Source: Acidobacteriota bacterium (GTDB taxonomy: Bacteria; Acidobacteriota; Terriglobia; Bryobacterales; Bryobacteraceae). From it: a stretch of 64,000 nt of DNA. Position numbers and translations under genes: made by a program. Shown piece after piece: positions 16,558 to 25,638 of the stretch; the first letter of the stretch is position 1, and the number at the start of each line of letters is the position of its first letter. The stretch lies in NCBI GenBank assembly GCA_947470805.1, contig CANIVU010000013.1, forward strand, positions 62,001 through 126,000, given 5' to 3'. A model generated the notes under the pieces. The model had not been told where the DNA came from and searched no databases. It saw nothing but the letters and a program-made list of their open reading frames with translations.

Positions 16558-18642
16558 TTAGTTGACGGTGATGGCGCGGGCGGGACTGCAGACCTGGCCC
16601 CAACAGACGCTCAGTTCGGTGGTTATCGATTGCAGGGTTTGCGGGACTTCGGCGTTCACTTGTTGGAGGCCAATGAAGCCGGGGGCGGTGCCGGCGTAGA
16701 GCGGGGTGACGGTGTAGTCGTGGATTTTCACTGTCGTTGTCTGGCCCTGGGTGGGGAGGCCGGTGAGGAAGATCTGGACGATGCTGCCAGCGCGGGCTGG
16801 AGTAGCGGCGGTGTTGACGGTGTTGTCCTGATTGAGGATGGCGTTGGGAAAGATGCCGGGGCTGGCGTTGGTGAGGGTGATTGTGCGGGCGGGACTGTTG
16901 CGGGTGTCAACGGTGGCGAAGAGCGTCACGGTGCCCGATTGGGGGAGCACGCTGGGGATTTCGAAGTTGATTTGGGTGTCGTTGGCGAAGAAGATGCGCG
17001 CGGGGAGGTCGCTGACGCGGACTTCGACTTTGTCGCCTTTGAGGCGGTTGCCGAAGAGGGTGGCGATGGTGCCGGGGGCGAGGGGGGTGACGGCGAAGGT
17101 GGCGGCGTGGGTGACGCTGTTGATTTCGGGGGGGAGCTGGGGATTCGGCCCGAACTCGCGGGCTTCCATGCGGACGGGGAGGTTGGCGGAGCCGGCGAGG
17201 GGGCCGGCGTCGATGAGGACGCTGGCTTCGTAGATGCCGGGGGTGAGGCCGGCGGCGGTGGCGTCGACACGGATGGTGGCGTTGCCGATGCCGGAGGGAC
17301 TGTCGATCGACAGCCAGCCGGAGCCGGTCTTGTATTGGATACTGACTGCCCAGTTGAGGAGGCCGCCGCCATCGTTGCGGATGCGGATGAAGCGGGTTTG
17401 GGGGAATTGGCCGATCAGGGGGTTGTAGACGAGGCCTTCGGTTTCGACGGCGAGTTTGGGGAAGATGCCGGCGTTGCAGTCGCCGAGGGCCTGGCAGTCG
17501 GAGGGCGGGTTGATGGCTTGGAAGCGGGGAACGGGGTTGGCGGATGGCGTCGCGTCGGTGGAGATGGGGCCGAAGCTGGCGGCGACGTTGGCGGTGACGG
17601 AGCCACCGGCGGGGCGCTGTTCGAGGGCGAGGAAGACGGGGAGTTGGACGGTTTCGCGGGTGGTGGGGTTGGAATCGATGACTTCGAAGACGGCGATGCC
17701 GGCGCCGTTGGTCAGGGGGACTTCGGAGACGGCGGAGAGGTCGCCGGCGGGGGGCTGGACGATGAGGCCGGAGGCGCCGTTGGCATCGGTATTTTTGACG
17801 CGGGCGAGGAGGAGTTGGCCGGCGGGGGTGGGGTTCCAGCGGCCGGGGTTGGGGGAGCCGCCGAGGTCGCCGGCAGCGGTGGGGATGGTCGCGGAGGAGC
17901 CGGCGAGGGCGTCGGGGACGAAGAGGCGGGCGCCGGTGGGGAAGTTGGAGAAGCGGGCGACGATGCGGGTGCCGTGGTCGGCGAGTGGGGTGCGTTTGAT
18001 GAAGGATTCGGAGAAGCCTTCGGTGTAGCGGAGGGAGGCGAAGCGGGTGCCGGAGGTGAGGAGGTTGGCGAAGGTGGGTTCGCTGGGGACGCCGGAGACG
18101 GTGCAGATGAAGGCGGAGGAGTAGGAAGCGAGGAGGCCCCGGGTGGCGATGCCGACGATGAGGGGGCTGTTGTCGACGCGGATGGCGGAGGGGCCGTTGG
18201 TGGCGAGGGCAAGTTGGAAGGGTTGTTCGGGGTTCTGCGGGGGGACGACGCGCACGTTCGTGATGCGGAAGACGGCGGTGCCCGAGGGGCCGAGGGTGAA
18301 GTTCATGCCGGCGAAGTCGAACTGGTTGTTGGCGCGGACTTGGGGGATGGCGCCGGTGGAAATGTCCCCGGAGCCTATGTTGACGGTTAGGACGGCGTCG
18401 AGGGCGTTGGTCGAGGTATTGAGTTTGTTGGTGATGTTGCCGCCGAAGGAGATGACGCGGATGTCGCCGCGGACCTGGCCGTTGGGTGCGCCGCCGGTGC
18501 AATTGAGGGAGATGTCGCCGACGCGTTCGGCGAGGCCTTCGAGGCGGACGAGGGCGGGGACGGCGGTGGCGACGCAGTTGAGCGGGGAGAAGTTCTGGGC
18601 TTGGAGGGCTGTGATCGCGAGCAGGAAAAGAATGGGGCGCAT
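16558..18642 (-). CDS. Secreted protein with a C-terminal TIGR03437-like domain
   Basis: A 694-residue exported beta-rich protein. The start at 18642 is chosen because it begins the leader MRPILFLLAITALQAQ; the frame is open 41 codons further upstream. The N-terminal half (CVATAVPALVRLEGLAERVG... and RITNVRV) resembles secreted proteins seen repeatedly in Solibacter-type genomes. The last 215 residues match the TIGR03437 pattern: NSVTHAATF, LAPGTIATLFGNRL, DTQINFEIP, GSIVQIFLTGL and a final LSVCWGQVCSPARA. The domain's role is unknown; it is thought to be extracellular. The facing nadA gene is divergent, 82 bases away. Confidence 0.8.
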   Translation of the reverse strand: MRPILFLLAITALQAQNFSPLNCVATAVPALVRLEGLAERVGDISLNCTGGAPNGQVRGDIRVISFGGNITNKLNTSTNALDAVLTVNIGSGDISTGAIPQVRANNQFDFAGMNFTLGPSGTAVFRITNVRVVPPQNPEQPFQLALATNGPSAIRVDNSPLIVGIATRGLLASYSSAFICTVSGVPSEPTFANLLTSGTRFASLRYTEGFSESFIKRTPLADHGTRIVARFSNFPTGARLFVPDALAGSSATIPTAAGDLGGSPNPGRWNPTPAGQLLLARVKNTDANGASGLIVQPPAGDLSAVSEVPLTNGAGIAVFEVIDSNPTTRETVQLPVFLALEQRPAGGSVTANVAASFGPISTDATPSANPVPRFQAINPPSDCQALGDCNAGIFPKLAVETEGLVYNPLIGQFPQTRFIRIRNDGGGLLNWAVSIQYKTGSGWLSIDSPSGIGNATIRVDATAAGLTPGIYEASVLIDAGPLAGSANLPVRMEAREFGPNPQLPPEINSVTHAATFAVTPLAPGTIATLFGNRLKGDKVEVRVSDLPARIFFANDTQINFEIPSVLPQSGTVTLFATVDTRNSPARTITLTNASPGIFPNAILNQDNTVNTAATPARAGSIVQIFLTGLPTQGQTTTVKIHDYTVTPLYAGTAPGFIGLQQVNAEVPQTLQSITTELSVCWGQVCSPARAITVN

Positions 18643-18724
18643 GGAGGAAACCTTCGGGGCGGGCAATTCATCTACACGATACAATGATGGTGTGGATTGC
18701 AGTTGTGTTACCCGGTAAATTTCC

Positions 18725-19660
18725 ATGTCGACACTAGCAGCGGTAAATATTGTTGAAGAGATCATGGCGCTGAAGCGTGAGCGGAACGCGGTGATTTTGG
18801 CGCATCATTATCAGGAATCCGAGATTCAGGAGATCGCCGACGCGATCGGGGATAGCCTGGAGTTGGCGCGGAAGGCGAAGGAACTGGAGTGCGATGTGAT
18901 CGCGTTCTGCGGTGTATGGTTCATGGCCGAGACGGCCAAAATCCTGAACCCGTCGCGGACAGTGATTGTGCCGGACAAGGACGCGGGGTGTTCGCTGGTG
19001 GATTCGTGCCCGGTGGACATGGTGCGGGCGTTCAAACGGAAGTATCCGGACCACGTGGTGGTGAGTTACATCAACACGTCGGCCGATGTGAAGGCGGAGA
19101 GCGATATTATCTGCACGTCACGGAATGCCGTGCAGATTGTCAATTCGATTCCCGCGGATCAGCCGATTCTGTTTCTGCCCGACATTAATTTAGGTAACTA
19201 CGTCAAAAAACAGACAGGCCGGACTAACATGCGGATCTGGCAGGGGGCGTGTATTGTGCACACCACCTTTACAGAGCGCAAGTTACTGGAGGCGATGGCG
19301 GCGCAGCCGGACGCTTTTGTTGTGGCGCATCCTGAGTGCCCGACGCCGGTGTTGCAGCATGCGGGTTATATTGGCTCGACTTCGGCGCTGATTGATTATT
19401 GCGTGAAGTCTGAACACAAGTCGTTCATTGTGATGACGGAGAGCGGCGTGCAGCATTCGCTGCGGAAGCTGGCTCCGGAGAAGACGTTCACGTTCGTCAC
19501 CAATGAGAATTGCAACTGCAGTGAGTGCCCGTATATGAAGCGAAATTCGCTGGAGAAGTTGCGCGATTCGCTGGCTACGTTGTCACCTCGCGTTGAATTA
19601 GATGCAGATATGATGGACCGGGCGCGCGGTTCCATTGAACGTATGCTGGCTGTGAAATAG
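18725..19660 (+). CDS. nadA: Quinolinate synthase A
   Basis: The 311-residue cytosolic [4Fe-4S] enzyme condenses iminoaspartate with dihydroxyacetone phosphate to quinolinate in de novo NAD synthesis. The three expected cluster cysteines are present at the right spacing: Cys89 (DKDAGCSL), Cys176 (WQGACIVH) and one of the C-terminal CNCSEC cysteines, most likely Cys263. HHYQ at 27-30 and the HPECP block are also typical. It runs six bases ahead of moaA on the same strand, so the two Fe-S enzymes probably share a transcript. No nadB or nadC is in the window. Confidence 0.97.
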   Translation: MSTLAAVNIVEEIMALKRERNAVILAHHYQESEIQEIADAIGDSLELARKAKELECDVIAFCGVWFMAETAKILNPSRTVIVPDKDAGCSLVDSCPVDMVRAFKRKYPDHVVVSYINTSADVKAESDIICTSRNAVQIVNSIPADQPILFLPDINLGNYVKKQTGRTNMRIWQGACIVHTTFTERKLLEAMAAQPDAFVVAHPECPTPVLQHAGYIGSTSALIDYCVKSEHKSFIVMTESGVQHSLRKLAPEKTFTFVTNENCNCSECPYMKRNSLEKLRDSLATLSPRVELDADMMDRARGSIERMLAVK

Positions 19661-19666
19661 TTAGAT

Positions 19667-20653
19667 ATGGCACTGATTGACGGTTTCGAGCGGCTGCACG
19701 ACAACTTACGGATCAGTGTTACGGACCGTTGTAACATCCGGTGTTTTTACTGTATGCCGGAGGGGCCGATTCCGTTTATGGAGCGGGAGGAGATTCTCTC
19801 GTTTGAGGAGATAGAGCGGGTGGCGCGGGTGGCGGTGTCGCTTGGGGTGCGCAAGTTACGGATTACCGGCGGAGAGCCGTTGGTTCGGAAGGACGTTGCG
19901 ACGCTGGTGGAGAAGTTGTGCGGGATTCCGGGCGTTGACGATGTGGGGTTGACGACGAACGGGGTGCTGCTGGCGGGGTTGGCTGGGGATTTGTGGGCTG
20001 CGGGACTGCGGCGTTTGAACGTGCACTTGGATACGTTGGATGCGGCACGATTCTTTCAGATCACGCGGCGGGACGATTTCGGGCGGGTGATGGCGGGCGT
20101 GGACAAGGCGTTGGAACTGGGGTTTGAGGTGAAGTTCAACGCGGTGGCGGTGAAGAATTTGTGTGAGCCGGACGTGGTGCCGCTGGCGCGGTTTGGGCGT
20201 GAGCGGGGCGTGGAGATCCGGTATATCGAGTTCATGCCGCTGGACGCGCAGGGGTTGTGGGATAAGTCGAAGGTGCTGCTGCAGGACCAGATGATGGAGA
20301 TGCTGCGGCGGGAGATCGGGGAGTTGGTGGTAATTCCGGATCAGGACCCGCGGGCGCCGGCGACGGAGTTTGGGTTTGCGGATGGGGTCGGGCGGATTGG
20401 GTTTATCAGTTCTGTGAGCAAGCCGTTTTGTTTGAATTGCAACCGGCTGCGGCTGACGTCGGACGGGAAGATGCGGTACTGCCTGTTTGCGATTGAGGAG
20501 TTGGACTTGAAGGGCGTTTTGCGGGGCGGGGGGACGGATTCCGAGTTGGCGGAGGTGATTCGGGAAACGGTGCGGCGGAAGTGGATTGGGCATGAGATCC
20601 ATTCCGGGAAGTTTGTGGCGCCGCCACGGCCGATGTATTCGATTGGGGGGTAG
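19667..20653 (+). CDS. moaA: GTP 3',8-cyclase (molybdenum cofactor synthesis)
   Basis: A 328-residue radical-SAM enzyme that starts molybdopterin synthesis by rearranging GTP. The N-terminal SAM cluster motif is CNIRCFYC (residues 22-29). RITGGEP follows, and the C-terminal cluster is CLNCNRLRLTSDGKMRYC. The protein ends in ...SIGG, the conserved C-terminal Gly-Gly that reaches into the active site. All signature residues are intact. It lies six bases after nadA. A REP palindrome starts eight bases after the stop and may end the transcript. Confidence 0.97.
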   Translation: MALIDGFERLHDNLRISVTDRCNIRCFYCMPEGPIPFMEREEILSFEEIERVARVAVSLGVRKLRITGGEPLVRKDVATLVEKLCGIPGVDDVGLTTNGVLLAGLAGDLWAAGLRRLNVHLDTLDAARFFQITRRDDFGRVMAGVDKALELGFEVKFNAVAVKNLCEPDVVPLARFGRERGVEIRYIEFMPLDAQGLWDKSKVLLQDQMMEMLRREIGELVVIPDQDPRAPATEFGFADGVGRIGFISSVSKPFCLNCNRLRLTSDGKMRYCLFAIEELDLKGVLRGGGTDSELAEVIRETVRRKWIGHEIHSGKFVAPPRPMYSIGG

Positions 20654-20660
20654 GGGGAAT

Positions 20661-20681
20661 CCTGGGTGACAGTCACCTAGG
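20661..20681. repeat. REP-like palindrome upstream of the RAYT gene
   Basis: A 21-base imperfect palindrome, CCTGGGTGAC-A-GTCACCTAGG, with one mismatch between arms. It matches the core of the longer perfect palindrome at 21285-21321 on the other side of the transposase gene. It begins eight bases after the moaA stop and could also act as a transcription-attenuating hairpin. Confidence 0.75.
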
Positions 20682-20726
20682 AAAGATCTGGGGAGAGGAT
20701 TTGGGGCAGCAGGGCACTTTCCTGAT

Positions 20727-21365
20727 ATGGGAAGAAAGCGTCGAGATCTGGCTGCCGGAGATGCAGCACACGTTTGGCAGCGAGGGAATCACCAGGAGCC
20801 TGTATTTACGAACGATGCCGAGAAGCGGTTATTTCTTAGCATCCTATTCGGGGCTTGTGCGCAATACGGAGTGAGCATTGCTGCGTATTGCCTGATGACA
20901 AACCATTATCACCTCGTTGCGACTGGTGTCGGGGATCGTTCCATTTCGTCCGCGATCGGACGGGTCAACCGGGAGTACTCGGCGTACAAGAATCGTCTAT
21001 CGCGGACCACGGGACATGAGTGGGCGGAGCGGTTCGGATCCAAGCGCCTGGATGCGGCGCACTACTGGGCCGCCGTTTGCTATGTGGAAAGAAATCCAGT
21101 TAGTGCGGGGATCGTCGCCAATGCTTGGGAGTGGCCGTGGTCGAGCGCGCGTGCGCATCTGGGTATGGCGGTAGAGCCGTGGCTGGATTGCAGGCAGTGG
21201 CGGGAGCGGTACAACGAGGAGACGTGGCGACGAGCCCTGGAAGTAGGGATATTCGAGTCGGCGTTGGAAGAGCGGAAAGTGGTCGGACAATTCCTGGGTG
21301 ACAGTCACCCAGGAATTGTCCTAGTGGCGGAGGGCGGTTGTTGGGTCGATGCGGCTGGCGCGTAG
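20727..21365 (+). CDS. REP-associated tyrosine transposase (RAYT, Y1/IS200-like)
   Basis: A 212-residue HUH-type single-strand nuclease. The HUH motif is in CLMTNHYHLV, and candidate catalytic tyrosines lie in NREYSAYKNR. The VCYVERNPVSAGIV block is typical of REP-associated transposases, which are single-copy, domesticated relatives of IS200 that act on REP hairpins. Two copies of a TGACAGTCAC-centred palindrome flank the gene. The 3' part of the frame reads through the second palindrome (encoding QFLGDSHPGI) and then antisense into the permease gene, so the last 15 or so residues are probably not under selection. Confidence 0.88.
   Translation: MGRKRRDLAAGDAAHVWQRGNHQEPVFTNDAEKRLFLSILFGACAQYGVSIAAYCLMTNHYHLVATGVGDRSISSAIGRVNREYSAYKNRLSRTTGHEWAERFGSKRLDAAHYWAAVCYVERNPVSAGIVANAWEWPWSSARAHLGMAVEPWLDCRQWRERYNEETWRRALEVGIFESALEERKVVGQFLGDSHPGIVLVAEGGCWVDAAGA
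21285..21321. repeat. REP-like perfect palindrome at the 3' end of the RAYT gene
   Basis: A 37-base palindrome with two perfect 18-base arms around a central A at 21303 (left arm GGACAATTCCTGGGTGAC). The inner part is the same as the palindrome at 20661-20681. It lies inside the end of the transposase reading frame and touches the stop codon of the convergent permease gene (21321-21323), so it could form a terminator-like hairpin between the two genes. Confidence 0.85.
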
Positions 21366-23807
21366 GGCGGGTAGGAGGCTCGCTATTAGGGCGACTGTTA
21401 ATAGAAACAGCGCTGTGCCGGCGTAGGTCCAGGGGTTCGTCGGTTCGATTTCGAATAGCAGCGTTTTCGTGTAGTTACTGAGTCCGACTGCCAGCGGAAT
21501 ACCTGCGGCGACGCCGGTTAGGGCTAGGACGGTTGCCTCCCTTAACACCAGACGGTGGACGTCGGAGCGCTGGGCTCCGAGGGCCATACGGATGCCGATC
21601 TCTCTCGTCCTTCGGGCGACGTGAAAGGCCATGATTCCGTACAGGCCGACGCCGGCCAGGATGGTCGCTATGAGACCGAAGGCGGCGCAGAGAACGGACA
21701 ACATTCGTTCCATGGTCAGCGAGACGTCGATCTGGTCGCGCATGGTGCGCATGTCGTCGATCGCAAGAGCCGAATCCTGTTTTCTTACGATTGCGCGAAT
21801 GGCGGGGGACAAAGTCGCCATCGGAACGGGAGTGCGGAGATAGAAGGTTCGCGATTCGATGCTGCGGGCTTGCGCGGATGGCAGGTAGATCTGCCGCTTG
21901 CCTTTTTCGTCACGCAAGTCGACTTGCTGGACCTCGCGAATGACTCCAACGATGGTCATATTGGGAGTTTTCTCGCGGCGGAAACCGATTTTAAAGCCGA
22001 TGGGGTCGCGACCCTTGAAGTACATTTTGGCGAACGTTTCGCTGATGATGGCGACTGGGGGCGCGGTGGCGTGGTCGGCGGCGGTGAAGTCGCGACCCTG
22101 AAGAAGCGGGATGCGCATGGCGTGGACGAAGCCGGGGCCAACTTCGTTTACAAGCGGGTTCATGTCTTCGTCGGGCGTGTTCTGATAGCGTTCGACGACC
22201 ATCGTGGACTGGCTGGCACTGTCGGCCAGGAGAGGTTCGGCGGCGACGGTGACTTCGCTGACACCGGGGAGGGCTTGGAGGCTGGCGGTGAGACTCTCGA
22301 CCAGTGCGATGGAGCCTTCGCGGTTGTAACCGTTTAGGGCCGGGTAGATGGAGAAAGAGACGAGGTTGTCCGGGTCAAAGCCGGGGTTATGGCTGCGGAG
22401 GTTGTGGAGAGTGGTCAGGAATAGGGACGCGGTGGCAAGCAGAAGAAGGGACATAGCGACCTGGACAACGACCAGACCCTTGCGGAGCCAGGAGGCAGCG
22501 CCGGCGGAGGAGAGCGCGCCGGCTTCGTCCTTGAGAGTAGGCGCGACATCGGGGCGGGTGGCGGCGAGGGCGGGGGCGAGCCCAAAAAGGAAGCCGGTAA
22601 TTAAGGAGATTGCCAGGGTGAAGAGGATGACGCGGAGGTCTGGAGTGGTGTCGAACGGGAGCGATTGGCTGCCGGCCGGGTTGGCAAAGAGGAGAAGTGC
22701 GTCGGTGGCCCAGTTGGCGGCGAGGAGTCCGATGAGACCGCCGGCGGTGGAGAGGAGCAGGCTTTCGGCGAGGACGAGGCGGATCAACTGCCAGCGGCTG
22801 GCACCGAGAGCGAGACGGACGGCGATTTCGCGGCGGCGGGCAGTACCGCGGGCGAGCAGAAGGTTGGCTACGTTGGCACAGGCGATCAGGAGCACGCCGG
22901 CAACGAGGGCGGAGAGGAGCCACATGGCGGTAGCGATGTCCTTCTCATTGCTGAGATTGCCGCGGGAGGCGGGGTGAAGTTCAAACCGACGGTCGAGGAA
23001 GCGCTGTTTGCGACTGGGGGCCATAGCGCCGAATTCCTTTGACTCCTCCTGGAGGACGGGGACAATGATTCGGTCGAATTCGGACTTGGCTTGCGCTGGA
23101 GTGGCACCGGGCTTGAGGCGGGCGAAGACTTGGAGAAAGAAAAGGTTGCGGTCTTCGAGACGGGCGGAGTTGGGCATGAGCATGCGCTGCATGGCGAGGG
23201 GGAGGTAGAGGTCCGGGGGGTTGAGGATGTCCGTCCCACGGAAGCCGGGCTGGATGACACCGAGGACGGTCATGGGTTTGCCATTGAGGAGAATCTTCTT
23301 GTCGAGGATTTTGGGGTCGGCACCGAAGCGACGCTGCCAGAAGGCGTGAGAGAGGACAACGACGGGATGGGCGTCGATGGTGCGGTCGTCATCGGGGGTG
23401 ATGGAGCGTCCGAGGACGGTGGTGAGGCTGAGGGTGTTGAACCACGTGCCGGAGACCAGGGTAGCGTGGACGATTTCGCTACGGTCGCCGGTGGAGAGGC
23501 TGGCCGATCCCGCGAACTGGGCAGCAACGTACTGAATGGATGGGCCGCCAGCGAGGAGGTCGCGGTACATGGGATTGGAGAGGGTTCGACGGCCATAGTT
23601 TTCGCCTCTGCGGGGGCCGGGGAGTTCGAGTTGGACGAGTTCGTTGGGATGAGAGACGGGGAGGGGGCGGAGGAGGAGCTGGTCGAGGAGGGTGAAGATG
23701 GCGGTGTTGGCACCGATACCGATGGCGAGCGACAGGGTGGCGACGATGGTGAAGAGCGGGTTTTGGCGGAGGGCGCGCGAGGCGTAGCGGAGATCCTGGA
23801 TGAGCAT
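21321..23807 (-). CDS. MacB-like ABC permease of the ADOP type
   Basis: An 828-residue inner-membrane protein made of two tandem MacB_PCD-FtsX units. Each FtsX region has a hydrophobic helix block with an LLARG/RREIAVRLALGASR or RRTREIGIRMALGAQR motif. The N-terminus LIQDLRYASRALRQNP and the end ASRIDPTTALRH are signatures of the acidobacterial duplicated orphan permease (ADOP) family. The related MacB exports antibiotics or peptides with a dedicated ATPase and membrane-fusion partner, but neither is next to this gene. The real substrate is unknown. Confidence 0.92.
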   Translation of the reverse strand: MLIQDLRYASRALRQNPLFTIVATLSLAIGIGANTAIFTLLDQLLLRPLPVSHPNELVQLELPGPRRGENYGRRTLSNPMYRDLLAGGPSIQYVAAQFAGSASLSTGDRSEIVHATLVSGTWFNTLSLTTVLGRSITPDDDRTIDAHPVVVLSHAFWQRRFGADPKILDKKILLNGKPMTVLGVIQPGFRGTDILNPPDLYLPLAMQRMLMPNSARLEDRNLFFLQVFARLKPGATPAQAKSEFDRIIVPVLQEESKEFGAMAPSRKQRFLDRRFELHPASRGNLSNEKDIATAMWLLSALVAGVLLIACANVANLLLARGTARRREIAVRLALGASRWQLIRLVLAESLLLSTAGGLIGLLAANWATDALLLFANPAGSQSLPFDTTPDLRVILFTLAISLITGFLFGLAPALAATRPDVAPTLKDEAGALSSAGAASWLRKGLVVVQVAMSLLLLATASLFLTTLHNLRSHNPGFDPDNLVSFSIYPALNGYNREGSIALVESLTASLQALPGVSEVTVAAEPLLADSASQSTMVVERYQNTPDEDMNPLVNEVGPGFVHAMRIPLLQGRDFTAADHATAPPVAIISETFAKMYFKGRDPIGFKIGFRREKTPNMTIVGVIREVQQVDLRDEKGKRQIYLPSAQARSIESRTFYLRTPVPMATLSPAIRAIVRKQDSALAIDDMRTMRDQIDVSLTMERMLSVLCAAFGLIATILAGVGLYGIMAFHVARRTREIGIRMALGAQRSDVHRLVLREATVLALTGVAAGIPLAVGLSNYTKTLLFEIEPTNPWTYAGTALFLLTVALIASLLPALRASRIDPTTALRH

Positions 23808-23975
23808 CGGGCTTACTTAGGCACGTTTGGGGCCATTGCAAGTGATTGATAATACAAATAATGGGTAGAATCGGGGTATTCCGAGATGGGACAAGGTGTG
23901 CGGGGACGGACAGATATGGTATTGTAGAAGAGTGCACGGCGTGCCGTACAGGTGTGCCCTTTTGGAGAATTAGCA

Positions 23976-24206
23976 ATGGAATGTCCCGTTACTGGCATCA
24001 AGACGCGCTTCGGCAATCGTGTTTCGCACGCGAACAATAAGACCCGGCGCACTTGGGAGCCGAATATGCAATCGAAGCGGTTCTGGGTTGCCACCGAAAA
24101 CAAGTACGTTCGTTTGCGGATCAGCGCGCAGGGGATCAAGATGATCGACAAGATCGGTATTGATGCCGTGTTGGCTGACCTCCGTAAGCGCGGCGTGAAG
24201 GCGTAA
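23976..24206 (+). CDS. rpmB: 50S ribosomal protein L28
   Basis: A 76-residue basic ribosomal protein. It begins [20 protein letters not shown], followed by [18 protein letters not shown], matching the L28 family along its whole length. The ATG at 23976 is chosen because a GGAG ribosome-binding site lies about ten bases before it (TTTGGAGAATTAGCA) and because L28 starts here in other species. The frame is open eight codons further upstream. It stands alone, between a divergent permease gene and a strong terminator, as a monocistronic gene. Confidence 0.95.
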   Translation: MECPVTGIKTRFGNRVSHANNKTRRTWEPNMQSKRFWVATENKYVRLRISAQGIKMIDKIGIDAVLADLRKRGVKA

Positions 24207-24227
24207 GCCCGGATTCAACTTTCTACG

Positions 24228-24259
24228 AAAAAGGCCCTGCCGGTTGGCAGGGCCTTTTT
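24228..24259 (+). terminator. Rho-independent terminator after rpmB
   Basis: A 14-base perfect stem, AAAAAGGCCCTGCC / GGCAGGGCCTTTTT, around a GGTT loop, with a run of five T at the end. The A run on the other side lets it work in both directions, so it can also stop the convergent ATPase transcript ending at 24286. Confidence 0.93.
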
Positions 24260-24285
24260 CTATATGCGGGAGCGGGCGGATCTGT

Positions 24286-25557
24286 TTACGTTTTCGCGAA
24301 GTAGAGGGACGTGGCGCGTTCGAGGTCGGGGCGCGTCATGGCGATGGGGCGACCCTCATAGCGGGAAATCGATTCCAGGATGTTGCAGATGTCGTTGGGG
24401 TAACAGGCGCGAAGTTCGGTACGGCCTTCGCGAAGGCAGAGTTTGCGAAGAAACTCGGCACTATCGACTTCCGCCGGAACACGACGGGCAGCGACCACCC
24501 GTTGAAAGATCTGATCGAAGACGGCAGGGCTGACGGATTCGACGTAGATTTTGTTTTGAATACGACGCAGGAAGGCTTCGTCGGCCAGGTCGGACGGCTC
24601 CAGGTTGGTGGAGAAAACGACCATGAGTTCGAAGGGAATCTGGAATTTGACACCGTAACGGAGGGTCAAATAGTCGATTCGGCGGTCGAGGGGGACGATC
24701 CAGCGGTTGAGAAGGTCGCGGGGCGACATGAGCTGGCGACCGAAGTCGTCGACGATGAAGAGTCCATTATTGGCCTTCATTTGCAGGGGCGCGGAGTAAA
24801 TACCGGAGGCTTCGTCGAGCCGGAGTTCGAGCATGGACGGGATCAATTCGCCGCCGACGACGATGCAGGGACGTTTACAGAGAACCCAGCGGGGATCGAT
24901 ATCCGGATCCGTTGTTTCGAGTGCATGGTGAACGACCGGATCATAGATGGAGATGATCTGATTGTCGACTTCGACCGCGTACGGGATGAGAACGGCGTCC
25001 TGATAGACGCGGAGCATGCGTTCTGCAATTGAGGTCTTGCCGTTACCGGAGGGGCCGTAGACGAAGATGGAGTTCTGGCTGATAAGGGCCGGGCCGAGTT
25101 GGTCCAGCAACCGGTCGGTAACGATGAGGTCCGAGAAGGCCTGGCGCAGGGCGCGCCGATCGATTTGGAGCTTGGCGGCTTGCTGGCGGGTGGCGGCGTG
25201 GTATTCGTTGAGCGAAACCGGGCAGGCACCGGCATATTGGGAGATCTGAAAGCGTTCGCTGGCCAGTTGGCGCCCGCTGGCGGAGTGGGTAAACGTATAG
25301 TCGTTGCCGATCATCCCCTTCACTTCCACCAACTGCTGCTTGCGCATATATTGGAAGACGTGGTCGACGACGGGGACGGAAACGCGCAGTTTCCGGGCCA
25401 GGCTGGAAAGCGTGGACGTCCCTTCAAGCAGCAGACGCCGGACGACCAAATCGAGAACCAGGTTCTCACTGATTCCAAGAGTCTCGATCGATTCCGGTAT
25501 GCGCGGATTGAAATTGTTGACCGGCGTGGTTGTTGGCTGCTGGAGGGTTACCGACAT
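24286..25557 (-). CDS. AAA+ ATPase with N-terminal winged-helix domain
   Basis: A 423-residue cytosolic ATPase. Residues 30-100 form a winged helix (LARKLRVSVPVVDHVFQYMR). Walker A is GPSGNGKT at 168-175 and Walker B is FIVDDFG with Asp270/Asp271. A sensor-like block, VVFSTNLEPSDLADEAFLRR, follows, where the Asn and the Arg pair are typical of AAA+ remodelling ATPases. The start at 25557 has a GAGG ribosome-binding site about nine bases upstream. It is divergent from the secretin-like gene, with about 80 bases between them, hinting at a role in envelope or pilus assembly, but no partner is proven. Confidence 0.8.
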   Translation of the reverse strand: MSVTLQQPTTTPVNNFNPRIPESIETLGISENLVLDLVVRRLLLEGTSTLSSLARKLRVSVPVVDHVFQYMRKQQLVEVKGMIGNDYTFTHSASGRQLASERFQISQYAGACPVSLNEYHAATRQQAAKLQIDRRALRQAFSDLIVTDRLLDQLGPALISQNSIFVYGPSGNGKTSIAERMLRVYQDAVLIPYAVEVDNQIISIYDPVVHHALETTDPDIDPRWVLCKRPCIVVGGELIPSMLELRLDEASGIYSAPLQMKANNGLFIVDDFGRQLMSPRDLLNRWIVPLDRRIDYLTLRYGVKFQIPFELMVVFSTNLEPSDLADEAFLRRIQNKIYVESVSPAVFDQIFQRVVAARRVPAEVDSAEFLRKLCLREGRTELRACYPNDICNILESISRYEGRPIAMTRPDLERATSLYFAKT

Positions 25558-25638
25558 AAGTATCCTCGACATATATCGGCAAGATTCGGGACTGACTTTA
25601 CCCTTGCACGATTTGAACCTCTGGCACGTCAAGTAATT

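Noticed and set aside
16495-18390. Open frame of 631 codons on + opposite the TIGR03437-like protein
   Set aside because: Low-complexity Gly/Ala/Glu mirror of the minus-strand gene, whose protein has a leader and a recognisable domain.
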